Shown piece after piece: positions 23,901 through 38,900 of a DNA stretch of 64,000 bases (the stretch's first letter is position 1; each line of letters opens with the position of its first letter). The translations under genes were made by a program, and so were the position numbers. The notes under the pieces are model-generated. The model ran no database searches and had not been told where the DNA came from. It saw nothing but the letters and a program-made list of their open reading frames with translations. The DNA is from Liolophura sinensis (Eukaryota > Mollusca > Polyplacophora > Chitonida > Chitonidae). The stretch spans positions 17,694,018-17,758,017 of the forward strand of contig NC_088301.1 of assembly GCF_032854445.1 (NCBI RefSeq), read 5' to 3'.

Positions 23901-26900
23901 AAAACTACTTTAACATCTTGTACATTATGTTGGTGTTCTTCATTTCCCACACATGTCGGATGTTCTCAAAATCATCTGTCGGATGTATGATATGGTACTT
24001 TAATTAATGAGAACACAAATGTTTATCGTTTTAAAAGAGAGTCACATGAAGTGTATTTTATCAGTCTTTATTGTATATTCAATATTATATGAAATGTACA
24101 TGCATATCAGCCAAAAAACTAAACGCCATATGAACCCAGTAATTTAAATGGGTCAAATCAACATTTACAATGCATGATGAGCTACCGAAATCTAACCTGA
24201 CATGTTTGATAAAGGTTGATTCTGGGTGCTTCCGAATTTCAGTTTTGGGGCAGCTGTGTGGAAAGGATAACATTTTGGCTGACATGCTGTCTAGACCTTC
24301 AATGAGATTTGTATTTACTTTTGTAATTATTTATGTTGTTTCGTATATTATTGTCAGTTGTGTTATTTGTCTAGTTTGTTCAAATATACGTATTGGACAT
24401 TTAAGCGTCTGCGTATTTCTTTTTTGGATCATGTGTGAGGCCTGTCGTCGATCTAAGAGTTAAACAAGCCAGTTGTTTTTCATCTTTACTCTCCGATAGC
24501 GTTACCTTTACAAACGTCAAAACTACAGGTGAAACAATGCCCAGGTGTTTTGGGCTTATTTCGTTTTAGCCCTTTGCTAAAAACAAAACAAAACTGTTTA
24601 TTTATATCCACATACTTGTACAAAGCACCTCCTAGAGATTCCTGTAAGATTCCCATCTAAAAACCTTCCTGGAATTTGGATATGGCTAAGGGTTTAGTGT
24701 GATAATTTGGAAACCCAGCGAAAGGGGGCAATTGGCTACAGGACAATACACGTACACCCCTGCTTTACTCTCCTAGTTGCTTGTTGCATAGCAGAATGCA
24801 GTACTCTCTAAAACGACACAATAACATGTGGACACAATAACATGTGGACACAATAACATGTGTATCTGTTAGACATAATTTAGGTAACGTTGAAAATTAG
24901 AAAATTTTAGTATTGGTAGTAGGTTACACAAATTATGTAAAGTACGTTTAACAATATTATGTGTATGTTCCGCGCACATATACAGCATCATTTTTAAATA
25001 GCATCCCTTCAATATCTATATCCACTTCGGGACCGGTAGATCCAGGATCAATCCTTGATCGAGTCACACCTAAGACTTTAAAAGAGGAAGTTGTAAATTC
25101 CTCGCTTGGCGTTCAGCATAAAGGGGATAGTGCAACGACTGGTTGACCCGTATCAGTATAATGGCTCGGGCGGGGCGGCTTACTTGCCTTCGGTAAGTCG
25201 TCTCAGTGAAGCAGCACTAAATAAAACAGCGGTGGAAATCCGTCCTGCAACAAGGAGGCACATTACACGTACATGCACCCTAATGATTCCTTCGTCGTCA
25301 TATGACTGAAAAATTGTTGAGTACGACGTTAAACCCCAAGCACTCACTCACTCACTCATATCTATACATGTATTCTTCTTTGTGTAAAAGTGTGTACCAA
25401 TGGGACATATGGACCAGACTGCAAGAAGAGTTGTGGGAACTGTAAAGAGGGACCGTTAGTGTGTAAGAAAACATCCGGGCACTGTCCACAGACATCACCC
25501 ATTTGCAGACCAAGATTCTTGCCTCCAACATGTGAAACAAGTTAGTTTCATTTGATTTGATTGCCAGTTACAATCAAATGTTTTATTTTGCTTTCACTGA
25601 CATTGTTTCCAGCAGAAACAGTGGACAGTTGTCAGTCGTAGCCCGCTGTTATACAGAAGAATGTGTTACTTTTCTAAAACATTTCAAATTATATACTGTT
25701 GGTGTTCTTCATTTCGCTTGTAAATGTTGAATGTTCTCAACATTTTTTCTCACTTATATCATATGGTGATCTTATTTTGTGAAATCATAGGCCGTAATTG
25801 GGAAGGTTCACCAACAACCTGCGGATGGTCGTGGGTTTCCCCCGGGCTGTGCCCGGTTTCCACCCACCGTAATGCTGGCCGCCGTCGTATAAATGAAATA
25901 TTCTTGAGTGCTGCGTAAAACACCAATCAAATAAATAAATAAATAAATAAATGAAGTCACAGGTTTTTATCTTCTTAAGCGACAGTAAATATTGTACAAT
26001 TTATGTAAGCCTCATTTGTATTTAAAGATATGAAATTTACTTCATACTGGGATGTTTCGTATTTCCTTCAGATTGTAACCCTGGGACATATGGATCAGAT
26101 TGTGAGAGAAAATGTGGTCATTGCTCAGAGGGGGAGTCTGTATGTGACGTTACGATCGGTCATTGCCCTGACCGAAAGCCCAGATGCTCACCTGGATACT
26201 CCGGTGTGGCATGTGACACAGGTTGGTATCATCATTGTCACATGTTCATCCCTTGTACTACTATACATTAAGCGGATGGTAGATGAAACGATTACAAATT
26301 AGAACGTAAAAAACCGGCAATGTGATAGCCACAACGTGGTGAGAACATTTTAGAACAAAGAAAGTGTGTTCTCGATGAGGTGAGAATAATAATATTCAAA
26401 ATTGAACAAGAAATTAGACAGAAAAGACCAACAATTTTACAGCCATTTGGTAATTCTATCAGTCACAATAATACGATGAAAGACTTTTAAATATTCTATA
26501 TTTTTAATATATTCTAGAAATACACATTATGGAACAGGCTAATGCTCTTCAAATACTAAATGGCAGGATCGCTGGTATCACCTGCATGCAGCCAACTCAA
26601 TGGACTAAAGGATTGGGGTGTAGAACTGCATGTTAAAGAATATCAGCAGAGTCCACATAGTCCAATAAAATATGTGTGATGTCGCATCCGGCATTTGGTT
26701 CAGCCTGATTTCGTCTTGATACTACACCCATATTGACATAAATTTCTCAGGCTGCATGTATATTCTCTCTTCAGCAATTATTTCTCTCTCTCCTTGCTAT
26801 TCTTATATATTTCAATTTTGTGAATTTATCTCACGGCGAACAGGATTTGGCAAAATGCCAGGCATACATGCGTTGAAATAGATGTGTATTAGGCGTCAAC

Positions 26901-29900
26901 TGAAGTGGTTGTTTCGTGCAAATAATTTCAATGTAAAAAAAATATATAGCGTAAAACCAGAGCGGCGACTAAAGTGTGGTACCTGGCAAATGGTTACACT
27001 TAACGTTCTAGTGATGCTTGAAAGATGGAATCAGTATAAAACAGTTGACAATAATACAGCCTCCCTTAGCCATAGGTCAAATTTGGCTTTCAACGAATGC
27101 ATGTGTTATTTTGTATATCAAAAAGACAAAACTACATAGCCTTAAACAACTTATATGGAAGCTTTTTACAAATTCCACCAAAAGTGCATGGAATAAAATA
27201 AAGGAAAAATTCAAATAATGTTATTTAAAAAATTATAATGCCGCCTATGAAATGACGTGCTTTACAGAATGTAGGAACAACACATGGGGGAAAGATTGCC
27301 AAGAGACATGTGGAAACTGTTACAACAAAACTGAGTGTAACGCTGTCACTGGTGAATGCCCTGTAGCGACGGGGAATCCCCGGTGTGACTCTGGATATAC
27401 TGGAAATGATTGTGTAAAAGGTGAGTATGCTGTTATTTAGCAATCTGCACATTTCCACCTTTTCTTGAACTAAGTTGTTGAAAATATGTTTCAAAAAGAA
27501 ATACACCAATTTTAACCCTTTCTTAGTTCAGCCTAACTACCCTGCAATATAGAACGCATATATCTGACTGGCATTGGTGACCTTTCCTACAATTTTCTTT
27601 TGAAGCTGTCCAGGAGGGAATCATTAAAGTCACTCTGTGTTCCTTCAAAAACAATATTGCAAGATTTGTGGATTAAATGTTACTATTCCTGTAACACTTA
27701 CAGCTTTGCAATTTACGTTTACTGTAAAAGAAATAGTTACAACGTGCATGTGCACCTTAAACAAAAACTATGTAAATTTTTAGGGCTCACATGGCTCAAT
27801 AATGGTTGCAGTGTTGGAGCACTGTATATTATCAGTTACATGGTTACTCAGTGATAGGATACGCAAATATATGATGTTAATAATCCTCACACTGGGCGAG
27901 GCGTCAGTCGTAACGAATTTACCCTACAAAGACCCATCAATTCAGTGCAGAAGACCGATGTATAGTCGAATCGCGCTTCACCGATATGACCATAACATGA
28001 CTCAAGAAAGGGAGATAACCTTCTTACAAGAAACATTTGACGTTGTCTGCAGGAAATGAGAATATATTTGTACGCCACTTTTTGCCCAATGAGGGATAAC
28101 ATGAGGTTGCTGTACATATACGTGCGCCAGTTGTTTACGGTCGAAAGAGCAACCTAAGCCCCATAACCCCCAACTATTAACAGCATGCCTAAATGTGTGG
28201 GCATGTTATCCCTCAGAGGTATATGACTACATAGAATCCAAGTTAAACTTCATCTTATTAATAAGGCTCGCTTAACCTTTTCCGTATTCTATTACGCCAT
28301 ACCTTTGAGAGGCCTCATGAGACTTTGAGATTGAAGCCAAAGAAAACAAACCAAAACTGAATTAGAAAGTCACATTCACTTGTATTTATTTAGACAAAGT
28401 ATTAAATCAACCTACGTTTGTTCTTTTCCGCACAGGTTTACAATTACGTTAACACAGCATTTGCATATTCTGTGGTGTCTTCCTTAATGAGTGAATTACC
28501 TTGCAAAAGTCACTCTGACCACCAAGGCGGTTTTCATAATTCTGTCAATAGGTAATGAACACGAGTTGGCCTTTGAAACAGAGGCTGCCATCACACTGTG
28601 AGGCTTATAATTAGTAACATCTATTCCAGGCCGACCGGCCCGGATAGCACTGTTGGTAGAGCGTCCGCTTCGGGACCGGTAGATCCAGGATCAATCCTTG
28701 ATCGAGTCACACCTAAGACTTTAAAAGTTATAACTTCCTCGTTTTGGCGTTCGCCATAAAGGGGATAGTGCAACTACTGGTTGACCCGTATCGGACAGGG
28801 CGGTTTACTTGCTTTCGTTAAGTCGTCTCAGTGAAGCAGCACTAAATAAAACAGCGGTGAAAATCCGTCCTGCAACATGGAGGCACATTACACGTACATG
28901 CACCCTAAGGATTCCTTCGTCGTCATATGACTGAAAAATTATTGAGTACGACGTTAACCCCCACGACATAACCGATGAATAGTTTACTCTTTCTAAGACT
29001 ATTTGTGCGCTTAATATATTCTTCTAGCGCCGTGCATACACAGAATTTCCTATCTGCTAAATAGGCCTTAACTCTCATATTTGGAGGATAATATCCAGGT
29101 CTGCTCTGCTTTGAGTCCGAAACAGTAAAACTAAACGTACCAACACTTGTGTGCATATTATTAATGCCTAACAAATGAAGTGTTTGACTTCTAACCGCAG
29201 TCATAAGAGCAATCAATATTGACGTCTTAATCGTGAGATCTTTGAGTGAAATAAATTTAACTGGCGATAAACTTTTTAATGAACCACAACACGTTAATGA
29301 CACCCCCATATTTCTGAATATATTGGGTCAGGAGGCCGGACATTGAAAATGGTCATCATAGATTTTATTTCTAAAGGACCCCAGCTGTGCGAAAATGCTG
29401 AACTACAGAAATGTCTCCTGGCACTGGATCTGTTTGTTGCCTATTGCAAAAATCCGCCCATGTGGACACATAGGTGTTGTATTGTTTATGAGTTCCTGGC
29501 TTCCAGGGAAATGTAGGATGAAATCGGCAGCGTATGTTGAATTGTTCTGGTTTTTAACAGATCTCCTGACAATCTGGATGCTAAGAATTTCAGTGGGTGC
29601 AAGGCTAAGCTGTGGGAAAAAGGCAGTAGATCCGTCCTTTTTTGGGAGAAACAATGGTACTGCTGTCAGCATGCACAGCAAAGGGAGAAAAACAGATTTT
29701 TATAAGGCAGGCAGGGTCTATGAAGATGCTGGCTTCCCCATCTTTCCTAATCTATTGTAGGCCCGCTGGGATGAGGCTATAAGGTGAAAATGGGTATAAA
29801 TAAAGGTTAGAACAAGACACTGTAAAAACATTTACATGAACAGCATGAGAATCTGTTTGCCAAAAGACATACTTGTCCAACTTTAGCATTTAGACGAGAT

Positions 29901-32900
29901 ACAAACAAATCGATCTCTGGCTTCCCAAACCTCATCACAGTTTTCTAATAGACACCTGTGTGTGATGCCCCTTCTGTGCGGTCATAGAAAAGTCTATTCT
30001 TCTAGTCTGTCGTGTGATGAGTGTTTTCAGATATGTTTTAGATGTGTTCAGAGGCCAAGATCTAAAATGTGTCTTGAGATAAACCAGTTCCACATTTGTA
30101 CAAAAGGTCATTAAACAGGATTGACCTTGTTCCTCCCATATGATTGATATGGCCCACTACTTTAGTATAACACACGAGCAACAGGAAATGAATATCTTTG
30201 TCAGACTTAGCAGAAGTACGAAGCGCCAAATAGCTTCACAGTAACTCCAAAAAACTTATATTTTAATAAGTTTTCTGAACAAGCAACCCAAAGTAGATTG
30301 GAAGCTTCGCAACTTACTTTTTTGTGGTGGATTGGCGAAATAAGTTTCGTTTTTGACAATGCAGTTCTCCAGCCCACTACTAGAGCTATTTTTTTTATTT
30401 ATCCTATAATTTTGATTAAAGCATCATAATCACCCAACTGTCCATGAGGGCGTTTATTTTGTTCCTTTCTAAGCTTCTGTTCTGTGGTATATTCGACCCC
30501 AGAACAAAAAGAAACCGATTAAAATGTTACCGATTACAGATGCTAACTGTTAAATATTTGTTCTTTTATTTGACCAGTGAACGGCATCTATCTATCAACA
30601 TATCTCCCTTTTCCTTTATCATTATAACTTCCATTTTCCCTCTTTCAATATAAAAATCTAAGTGGTTTATTTGTAAGCTTATTTTTTGAACATTGATAGG
30701 AAATCATAGGGATTCAAGCACATCAACAGATGTTTTTAAAGTTTGCCGTAGAGACAAGGTAGGGAGTCAAATTCAATTGTCCAACCAGAGGCAGTTTCCA
30801 GTGTAATTTTATCTGAAGTTATTTGCCTCCATTTACTGATATAATCTTTATTACGACCTGCCGTAAAAGGTTGCTTATTGCCATTTAATTGATCAACAAC
30901 TGCCTTCGTCGTCGTTAATCTCTGCTGGTTTTGCTCCATCTGTTTCTCTGGGAACCCGTCTGCAGGTTGGGACGACCCCATCGGCAGTTTAAGCCTGTGC
31001 TGCCGGTGTAGTACGGAATACCTGGCCTCTGAACACCATGCCTCATCGTCCACGATTTCGGAGGCTAACAGCCACCCGATTGACATCTTGTATGCTCTCT
31101 ACCTTTTTCTCCAATTTACTCCCAAATAAAAATTTGCAATAAGCAACTGGGGATGAACATAAGCGCTGGTAGACTAGACTCAGCACAGACTTCATTATCT
31201 CACGTCGTCGAAGATATAAATTATGAAAGTTAGTATGTCCCAGTAAAGCAAGTCGTCGAAGATATGGCACCAGCAAGATGCCCGCAGACTCTCATTCCCT
31301 TTGTGCAAGCTTGTAAGATATCGGAGTGACGCAAATTCCTGCTTTAACCAAACAAGTCTGCGTTGCTTTAAGTTTGCTGTCCATTATTAAAGTAGCAGTG
31401 TTTAGAATGTCCCATACTAGTTGCTTTAAACGGTTACCGTGCAAGCATTTATAATTTTCTGGTATCAAATTGTATTTAGATAAGTCTTTATAACGCTCAT
31501 CCTCCATTCCATTTTGAAATTATCCACTGACAATCTCCGCCTCGTCTCGTCTAGATTTCCATCACAGTTTTCATGGAGAGAGTTTTCCTCCTCAACATCG
31601 GGGATTTGATCACCCTCCCGGTCTATAAAAGACGACAGACGAGTTAGTTTTTTAGGTGGCTCATTAAGGGTGAGAATCAGAGTCTCGCCGTAATCATTTT
31701 CATAGTCAGACCACAATGAGGCCACTTTACCGATGATTTCAGTCTGACGAGCCAATATTTTAGTCGAAATTTTTCTAATTATAGAACTGCCTTCCTATTT
31801 TTGTTTGGTACGTAGCCTTTCCTTTTCTTTGGAAGGTTTAGATTCCCCTTTACAATGCTTTTGCACTAAAACTGAACCACCGCATGGTTCAGGACAGTGT
31901 TGACCTACTTTCTTGTCTTGCAATGGCTGCATGTCATGTTGACTCGTTGACCCACCGCGTGACTCAACATCTAACAGAAAACCTTGTTTCAAATCTTTCG
32001 CCGAATTCAGCCGATTTTGATTGACCACTGCTTGTAAAGAACCAGCCTCGCTGAACCTAGTAGTTCTAAGTTTCGGATTTTCAAAGCCATAGCTGGTACT
32101 AACGCGTATTTTGTCTCCAACACGGGAGATATCACAGGACATAACTGCCCAAGACAAGCACGTTGTTAGCACTGTCTCACGCATGCACATGGCAATCTAA
32201 TGGAGTCCCCAAGAGGTATGACCTAACAGAACTTTGTTTTGATCGGCTCTCAGTTGTGTGACTGTATGATACTTAGTTCATTATTTCAACTGATCTATGA
32301 CTTCAATTGACCACACCAACTTGTGAACATAACTGTTTAAGAACAGGTAACGAAAGTCAGTGATTGAGAAATAGCTGTATGCTAAGTTTAGAGGAGTAAC
32401 CATACTGAACACATGTACGGCAAATCATCTTGACCTATACCGTCAATGTGGTTATGGTAAAGTTACACACTACGATCACCAAACACAACGCCTCGCTCAG
32501 CGTCATTATACTGACACCGGACCAACAAGCAATTGGTTTATTTGTCAAGCGGGGTTATACCAACGTATCTCGACTCAAACATGCCTGTTGTCAAGGTCGT
32601 GCCAAAGTAAGAATACACTAGCAGTAGACAGAAAACCTTGAGATGATAAGTATTCAGGGTTTTCTGTTATTTCCCGTTTTCACTTCAGAAGCACAAATAT
32701 CACCTGGAGGTAAGGTTGACCCTGCATACATAGGCGGTGGAGTGACTGCAGCTGTCGTGCTGATCACTATAGTTGTTGTTGTTGTCACTGTCACAGTTAG
32801 GTATGTATACTTGATAACTTGTGTTCCTACTGTAGACACCCCATTGCTACATAAAAATACATGTAGTAGGTCAATGTAGGTTCAAGACAACTGTATGTTA

Positions 32901-35900
32901 CAGGATTCTATTGATTACCAGCTCCATACCGGTACAAGGATACGTGTTGTGAGGCACGGGCGTTTGATCAAAATGGCACATTGCTTTACTATGATGAGAT
33001 ACAAGTCAAACTTGAGATTAGACCACTTTGATACACATTTTAAGTTTTCATCCTGTTCCGGTATTTGGTTATTATTCTGACAGCTTATGTCGATATGGGA
33101 TGTTTTGGCTCTTACAAACCTTTGTCTTGATTTTGAAAGAAGATAAAACTGTACGAATTCTTAAATCTGTTATTCGTTTACCGTGACAGATTATTTTTGC
33201 ACGACTTACTAATTAAATTGTGTCCCAGTGGATTACCTTTTCCATTGCAAGCCTATTTTCGATTATGCGAATATTACAGGAGACGACGTAGAGAGGCCCA
33301 CACGTCTGATGACCATGGCCTTCAGACAGAATGTAGAATATTCCAACCAGATAACAGGGAACCACAGAATAACATAGGTATGGACATCAACATTTAAACC
33401 TATTCTTCCAATGAACTCATTTAACACTCGCATGACATTGTACATTTTTGTGGCTCAGTGGCTTTCAGCGCTGGCTGCGTGCAACTACCGGTAGATTCCC
33501 CTGCTGCCCTTGGTGGCAATACGCTGTCAACGGTTCTTGTACACCCGTCTGTGCAGTCGTATATTAAAGGAGAAGAAAACATGCAAAATCATGTCAAAAT
33601 CTAATGAAAGAATGTACAAATCTATTCGCAAAGATGGTTTTTAATTTTTTAGTTTTCTATTTTTCCTTAAAGAGAAAAAGACACTTAAAAATCATTTTTG
33701 TATTGTGGGTATTTTGGACCTCTTGGCACATGTTGTCCTTGCGTAAAATGTTATGAATGTGAATGTAACTCATGCTTAATAAATATATTTACATTAGAAT
33801 TGGCTTTCAGCTAGCAAGTATTCATCCAGAATTTTGATGATGTCAATACATTCAATATGATCATAAATATTATCATAATTCAGATTAAATGGATATGTTT
33901 TTGTTTACACAACAAAATTGCATTCACACAAATTTATTAGACATGCATTGCATCCATATTTAAAGCATTATTATGCAAAGACGATATATACTAAGATCCC
34001 AAATACTCATCGTGCAAAAATAATTTCTAGTTGACTTTTCTCCTGAAAGAAAAAAGTCGAAAAATATATTAAAGATCACATTTGCAATACAGTTTTCAGC
34101 CTGTTTGATTTGATTTTTATGTTTTCTCCGCCTATTATGCTTGATGATCCACTAAATTCATTGTGCAAGTATTTAAGTCCCAAATGGGGAAATTTGTCGG
34201 CAAATGATGATTAATTAGTAATAAGTTCGTCAGTTTACCCGTGCACAACTCCACCTATAATTGGCCACCACGGTGTATTTGAACACTTCTTGAGCATGGG
34301 GTTTTAGCAATTGTTTAACCGATCAATTAATAATTTAGAGGTGTTTCACGAAGTCTTGGTCAAAATTGAAAGAGTACGTTCTTTTGGGTCTTCGATTGTT
34401 TGTGATGAGAACGCCCAATTTGTAATACTTCAAAAACCACTGTTAAGAAAGCCATAAACAAATTTCAAGTGCACTTTTACACGTTTCACGTTCCGTAGTG
34501 TTTGAGGACGACAGCAATGATCAGGATGACGAATCACAGGGTGACGTCAATCCTTATGTTAACGCTGACGTCGTCCCCTCCACAGTGCCGGTCGAGGAGT
34601 TCCCAGACTACTTTGTGAGAAGGAATGCCGGAAAAGGATTCAAGAAAGAATTTGAGGTAATGACAGATTTTAAATATCATTAATGCACTCTTCTACCATA
34701 GCCCCAAGATTACATGATAGTGAAAGAGATTACTGTGACGTGAAAGAGCTGCCCCACGCCCCTGTGAGGCTGTTAGTCTTCAACCGTGTTCTGCTTCAAG
34801 CTTCGTTCCAGATGTCTGCGCCATTGTGACAACGGTTGCTGTTTATTTTAATACAGCAATTTCTGAATTATACCCAACAAATTTCGAATTTTATCCAGTG
34901 AAAGCTCGGAACGAAAACAAGCAGAAGGAAGAGGTATAAATGTAGGAATAGACAACTTTTTTATGCATGTCTATAATGTCTTCCAGACATTCCTGGTGGG
35001 CTTGCAGGCAAAGCACACTGCGGCGGACAGACCCAAAAACAAAGCGAAAAGCCGTTATCGGAGTCTTGTGGCGTGTGAGTGTTTTACCTTAGTCGTGGTA
35101 TGTAACCTGACCAGACATGGACTTACAATCCCCCAAACTGCTTTAGGATAAAAAAAATCGGCAGCTTTAAAAATGATATCTTTGAAAACAATAGACAAAT
35201 GTTGTTGAACAATCATTCTGCCAAAACAAACCATATCACACTGTCGACCAACCTGACGTTACTGGTGAAATGCTCAAGTTCGTAGAAACTTTGAGTTAGA
35301 GCCTCTTTAACCTAACAGTGGGTTGGAGGCGTTAGTTGAGCAGGAATGGCGAGGGAGATTTACTTTCGTTACAAAGTGTGTACATTTCTACAAGTAATGA
35401 CAACACAAAATCACAACCAAGGAAGGGCAAAAAAAAATGAAGACGGAAACGTGTACTAAACTAGCTGGAATCACAGAATAGGGTGGGTTCGAGTCCGAAC
35501 TCTTGTCATCACTAAAGGTAAAATGGCGCTCTGTATCATGGGAATTGTCAGAAATTTAGGGCAAGTATTTTTATTACATTTACTACACAAAAATAGTCCA
35601 TAAAAGTTCCTGACAAAGAAATTCAGAGGAGACAAACGATAGAGAAAATTGAAGAATGGGACATTCATAAGCATCGGACGCACCTGAAGAAAAGAGGTAG
35701 GCCCTATAGTATGTGCCTTTAAAACACAGCGAGACAGGTCATCGGAGGTTTAACGTCTAACACATTTGCCAACTGACATGATACATTAGGATATTTTACC
35801 TTTAGCACCAAAGGAGTTCAATCCCAAAACCCCATTATCGCAGGGTGTATCCAGGCATCGGACTGAAGACATTCGTCTCCAAGTGTGTGCCGGAGGGCCG

Positions 35901-38900
35901 TGGTATATCTTAAACAAACTTTTCATAAGAGATTGGGATCCAAAATGAGTTTTGTTTTTCTGTTTCGTTGTTTGCTTGTTACGATGTGATAGGCAACAGA
36001 GATAATATCAGCGACGTATAATTTGTTTCAAATGAAATCATTTGAATGGTATATAGCAACATTGTACTATACTTGGTCACTTGGCTTCAACTAACGATGC
36101 AAATGTCAGGTATTGTCCTAAATCTATACTCCATTTTATATGTGTTCCAGATGACCATTCCAGGGTGTTATTGTCCGTGACAGATGACCAGGACACGGAC
36201 TACATCAACGCTTGTTATATCAATGTGGGTTATAGCATTTAAACTGAATCTGGTAGACTAACTGGAATTGATTTTAGTGTTGTGGAGAAGTCTGAAAAGT
36301 ATTTAGCATGATGCATGCATAGCTAAACGCAAATGTATATTAATATGGGATACATGTGCTTCCACATAAGGTTTTCTTATGGCTAATCAGACTGATGGTT
36401 AATTCATTTTCGTATTTACAGGGTTACAACGAACCAAAGAAATACATTGCTTCACAGGGTAAGTAATATATTTGAACTGATTGAACTTGTAATCATTGTT
36501 TAGAATATATAGGGTGCTAGAACAGAAACGCATCGTTGAATAACATGGGATAAGCAACTTAAGCTCATTTACAATGGCATTAGGTTACAAGTGGACAACT
36601 GGACCCGGTGTAATTACTATGGACCACCTGCGCAGCATTTCTCTTTGGGAGAATTAAGAAATTGTCTGCACCAGATTCATCAAACAACGCCACAGGATAA
36701 ATACTCAATTGCAAATGGTAAATACTTGTATTAAAATAAAAAAAAAACAATACGCGCACTCAAATTTAAACAAAAAGCACTGAAGATTGAAGACCAAAAC
36801 AGTGTGTTTAGATTCCCCTCTGATCTTATTTATATCATCGGAAAAGATCCCAAGTGTTCAAATCGCCATTGTCATGTATTGTATAAACGTTTTATGAATG
36901 ACTCCTGTACAGGGCCCAATGATGTCATCCTGAACGATTTTCTGCGCATGATCTGGGAACAAAAATCTGGGAAGGTCATCATGCTGACGAACCTAGTAGA
37001 GACCACAAAGGTATACATGTGTGTTACAAGGCACACAGACAATGTCAGTAAAACACTGAAGCAGAGCCTTGACATCACCGAAAAAAGCCTGGAAAAGGAA
37101 TTAGAAGAAAAGACAACACCAAAACAAATGTGTTTTGCGTCAATAAAGAATCCTACAGGAAGCTTCATAAATATAATGTTATCTTTGTAACGTTGCGAAA
37201 AAGAGATATCTCGGTTCAAAGTAAAGAAAATTGCGCATATTAAGACAATCGCAAGCGCCACCCAGTTGTCAGTTTTAACCAACGAGACCCGAGATTTTTC
37301 TATAACCTGAGGACGCATCTCTTTCCGCTTACATCACCCCAACGCCGTTCAGCCGTTTAACCATATGTACGTGGGGTACAAATGGGGCGACAATTTGTAT
37401 TCTGACATATTGCTCCAGCACGGCACATTTTCTCGTAAGACTCCCTAATTAAAAGTTGACTGATATAGAGAAACTGTTACCAGGATGTCACGAAAAATGA
37501 CCTGTTAGAATTGTATTGTCTATCTCCCTAAGTAATTGAGGTTATATTACTTGTTGTCTTTTCTTTTAATGAAACCCTTTCAAGGTAGTTTTGTTATGTG
37601 ACAAACGTTTTCGAAAACAGTTTTAAACGAACTTATTTCGATGTTGTACGTATCTGGGACCTTTATGCATGTTTATGAAAATTTACCATTGTTCACTCTG
37701 CTCAAAAAATTAAAAGGCGATCTATAATATGGGAGCACGAGGGTCATCGACAGATTAAATATGTTACCGACAATATGCAGGTGTATATGCTGTTTCTGTT
37801 TTTAGACCAAGTGCTCTCAGTACTGGCCTGATGAGGGATCAGAAAGTTTTGGTTTGATCACAGTTACATTACTGGATGAGGAGAATTACGCGGATTTCAC
37901 CGTGAGAACTCTGCAACTGATACACATTAAGGTAGGATAAAAAGACTGATTATGCACACAGTCACACTTAACGGGTTAAAGAGGGCCTCTAGTCTATCTA
38001 TACAGTTTAGGGTTTAATTCCAATTGTTCACGTAAATCCTGCAAACAGATCCCCAACAATCTTATTTTCAAACTAATTGTCCCCTAACCACAATATTTAT
38101 GCTGTGTTAGTCTGTGAACTGCATTAAAAACTATTATGTTAACTAGTTCAATTTAAAAAAGAACCATTAAAATTGGGCCCTCTGTCTATCTTCTCGACAG
38201 CGGGGCCTTGGTGAGGTGACATGTCGTGAATACCTGCCGGGATTGTGTATTAAAACGCCCTTACGAATCCATGCATTAGTCCTAACGAGTGTGGTTTTCC
38301 AGAAGCTATCGTGTGACTTAATCTATAATCTATACTTAGCACACTGAAAATCAGTTTAGTGAAATAATTTTACAACAAATAGATTGAAAGACGGACTACC
38401 AGAGTTGTATTAGCAGCTGAAGGCTAGCATCTCCCAAGAGTTCGTGTCAAACCCTTCTGTTTCAAACAATCAAGTAGCTAAACAACTTCTGAACGACTTC
38501 TAAAATCCGAACCACTTTTCCGATTGGCGTTTTGGGGGGAAATTCTATGGTTTGTCCTTCGGCCTATTTTCTTCAGATGTTATGACTGAATTAGCAAGTC
38601 TTATAGGACTACGATCTAGTCCTCCGTAATCAAAAGACCTTTTTGACGAGATTTGTTCCATATTTTGTAAATCTGTGCCATTTTTAGGCCATGTATGTGA
38701 CTTTATAGTATCCTGTGCTGTTTTACTGCAGTAGCGAGCCACACTTGGGCATGGAATAACCCCGATATCATCTGCAAAAGTAAAGTGATTGTCTCCTATG
38801 ATCTGTGTTGTACACATAGAGAAGCCTCGGATGCCTTCCTTGAATGTACTGCTGTGACCTCACGGGGTTAACCTTGGCTCAGTCGTAGCGGAGTAGATTT

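Noticed and set aside
36804-37190. 128-aa ORF taken as one exon
   Set aside because: Only 36,913-37,010 fits the PTP domain; both ends read through a clear acceptor and the GTATAC donor.
38545-38817. Minus-strand ORF with FTFADDIG as a reverse-transcriptase box
   Set aside because: No flanking RT motifs; a four-residue likeness only.
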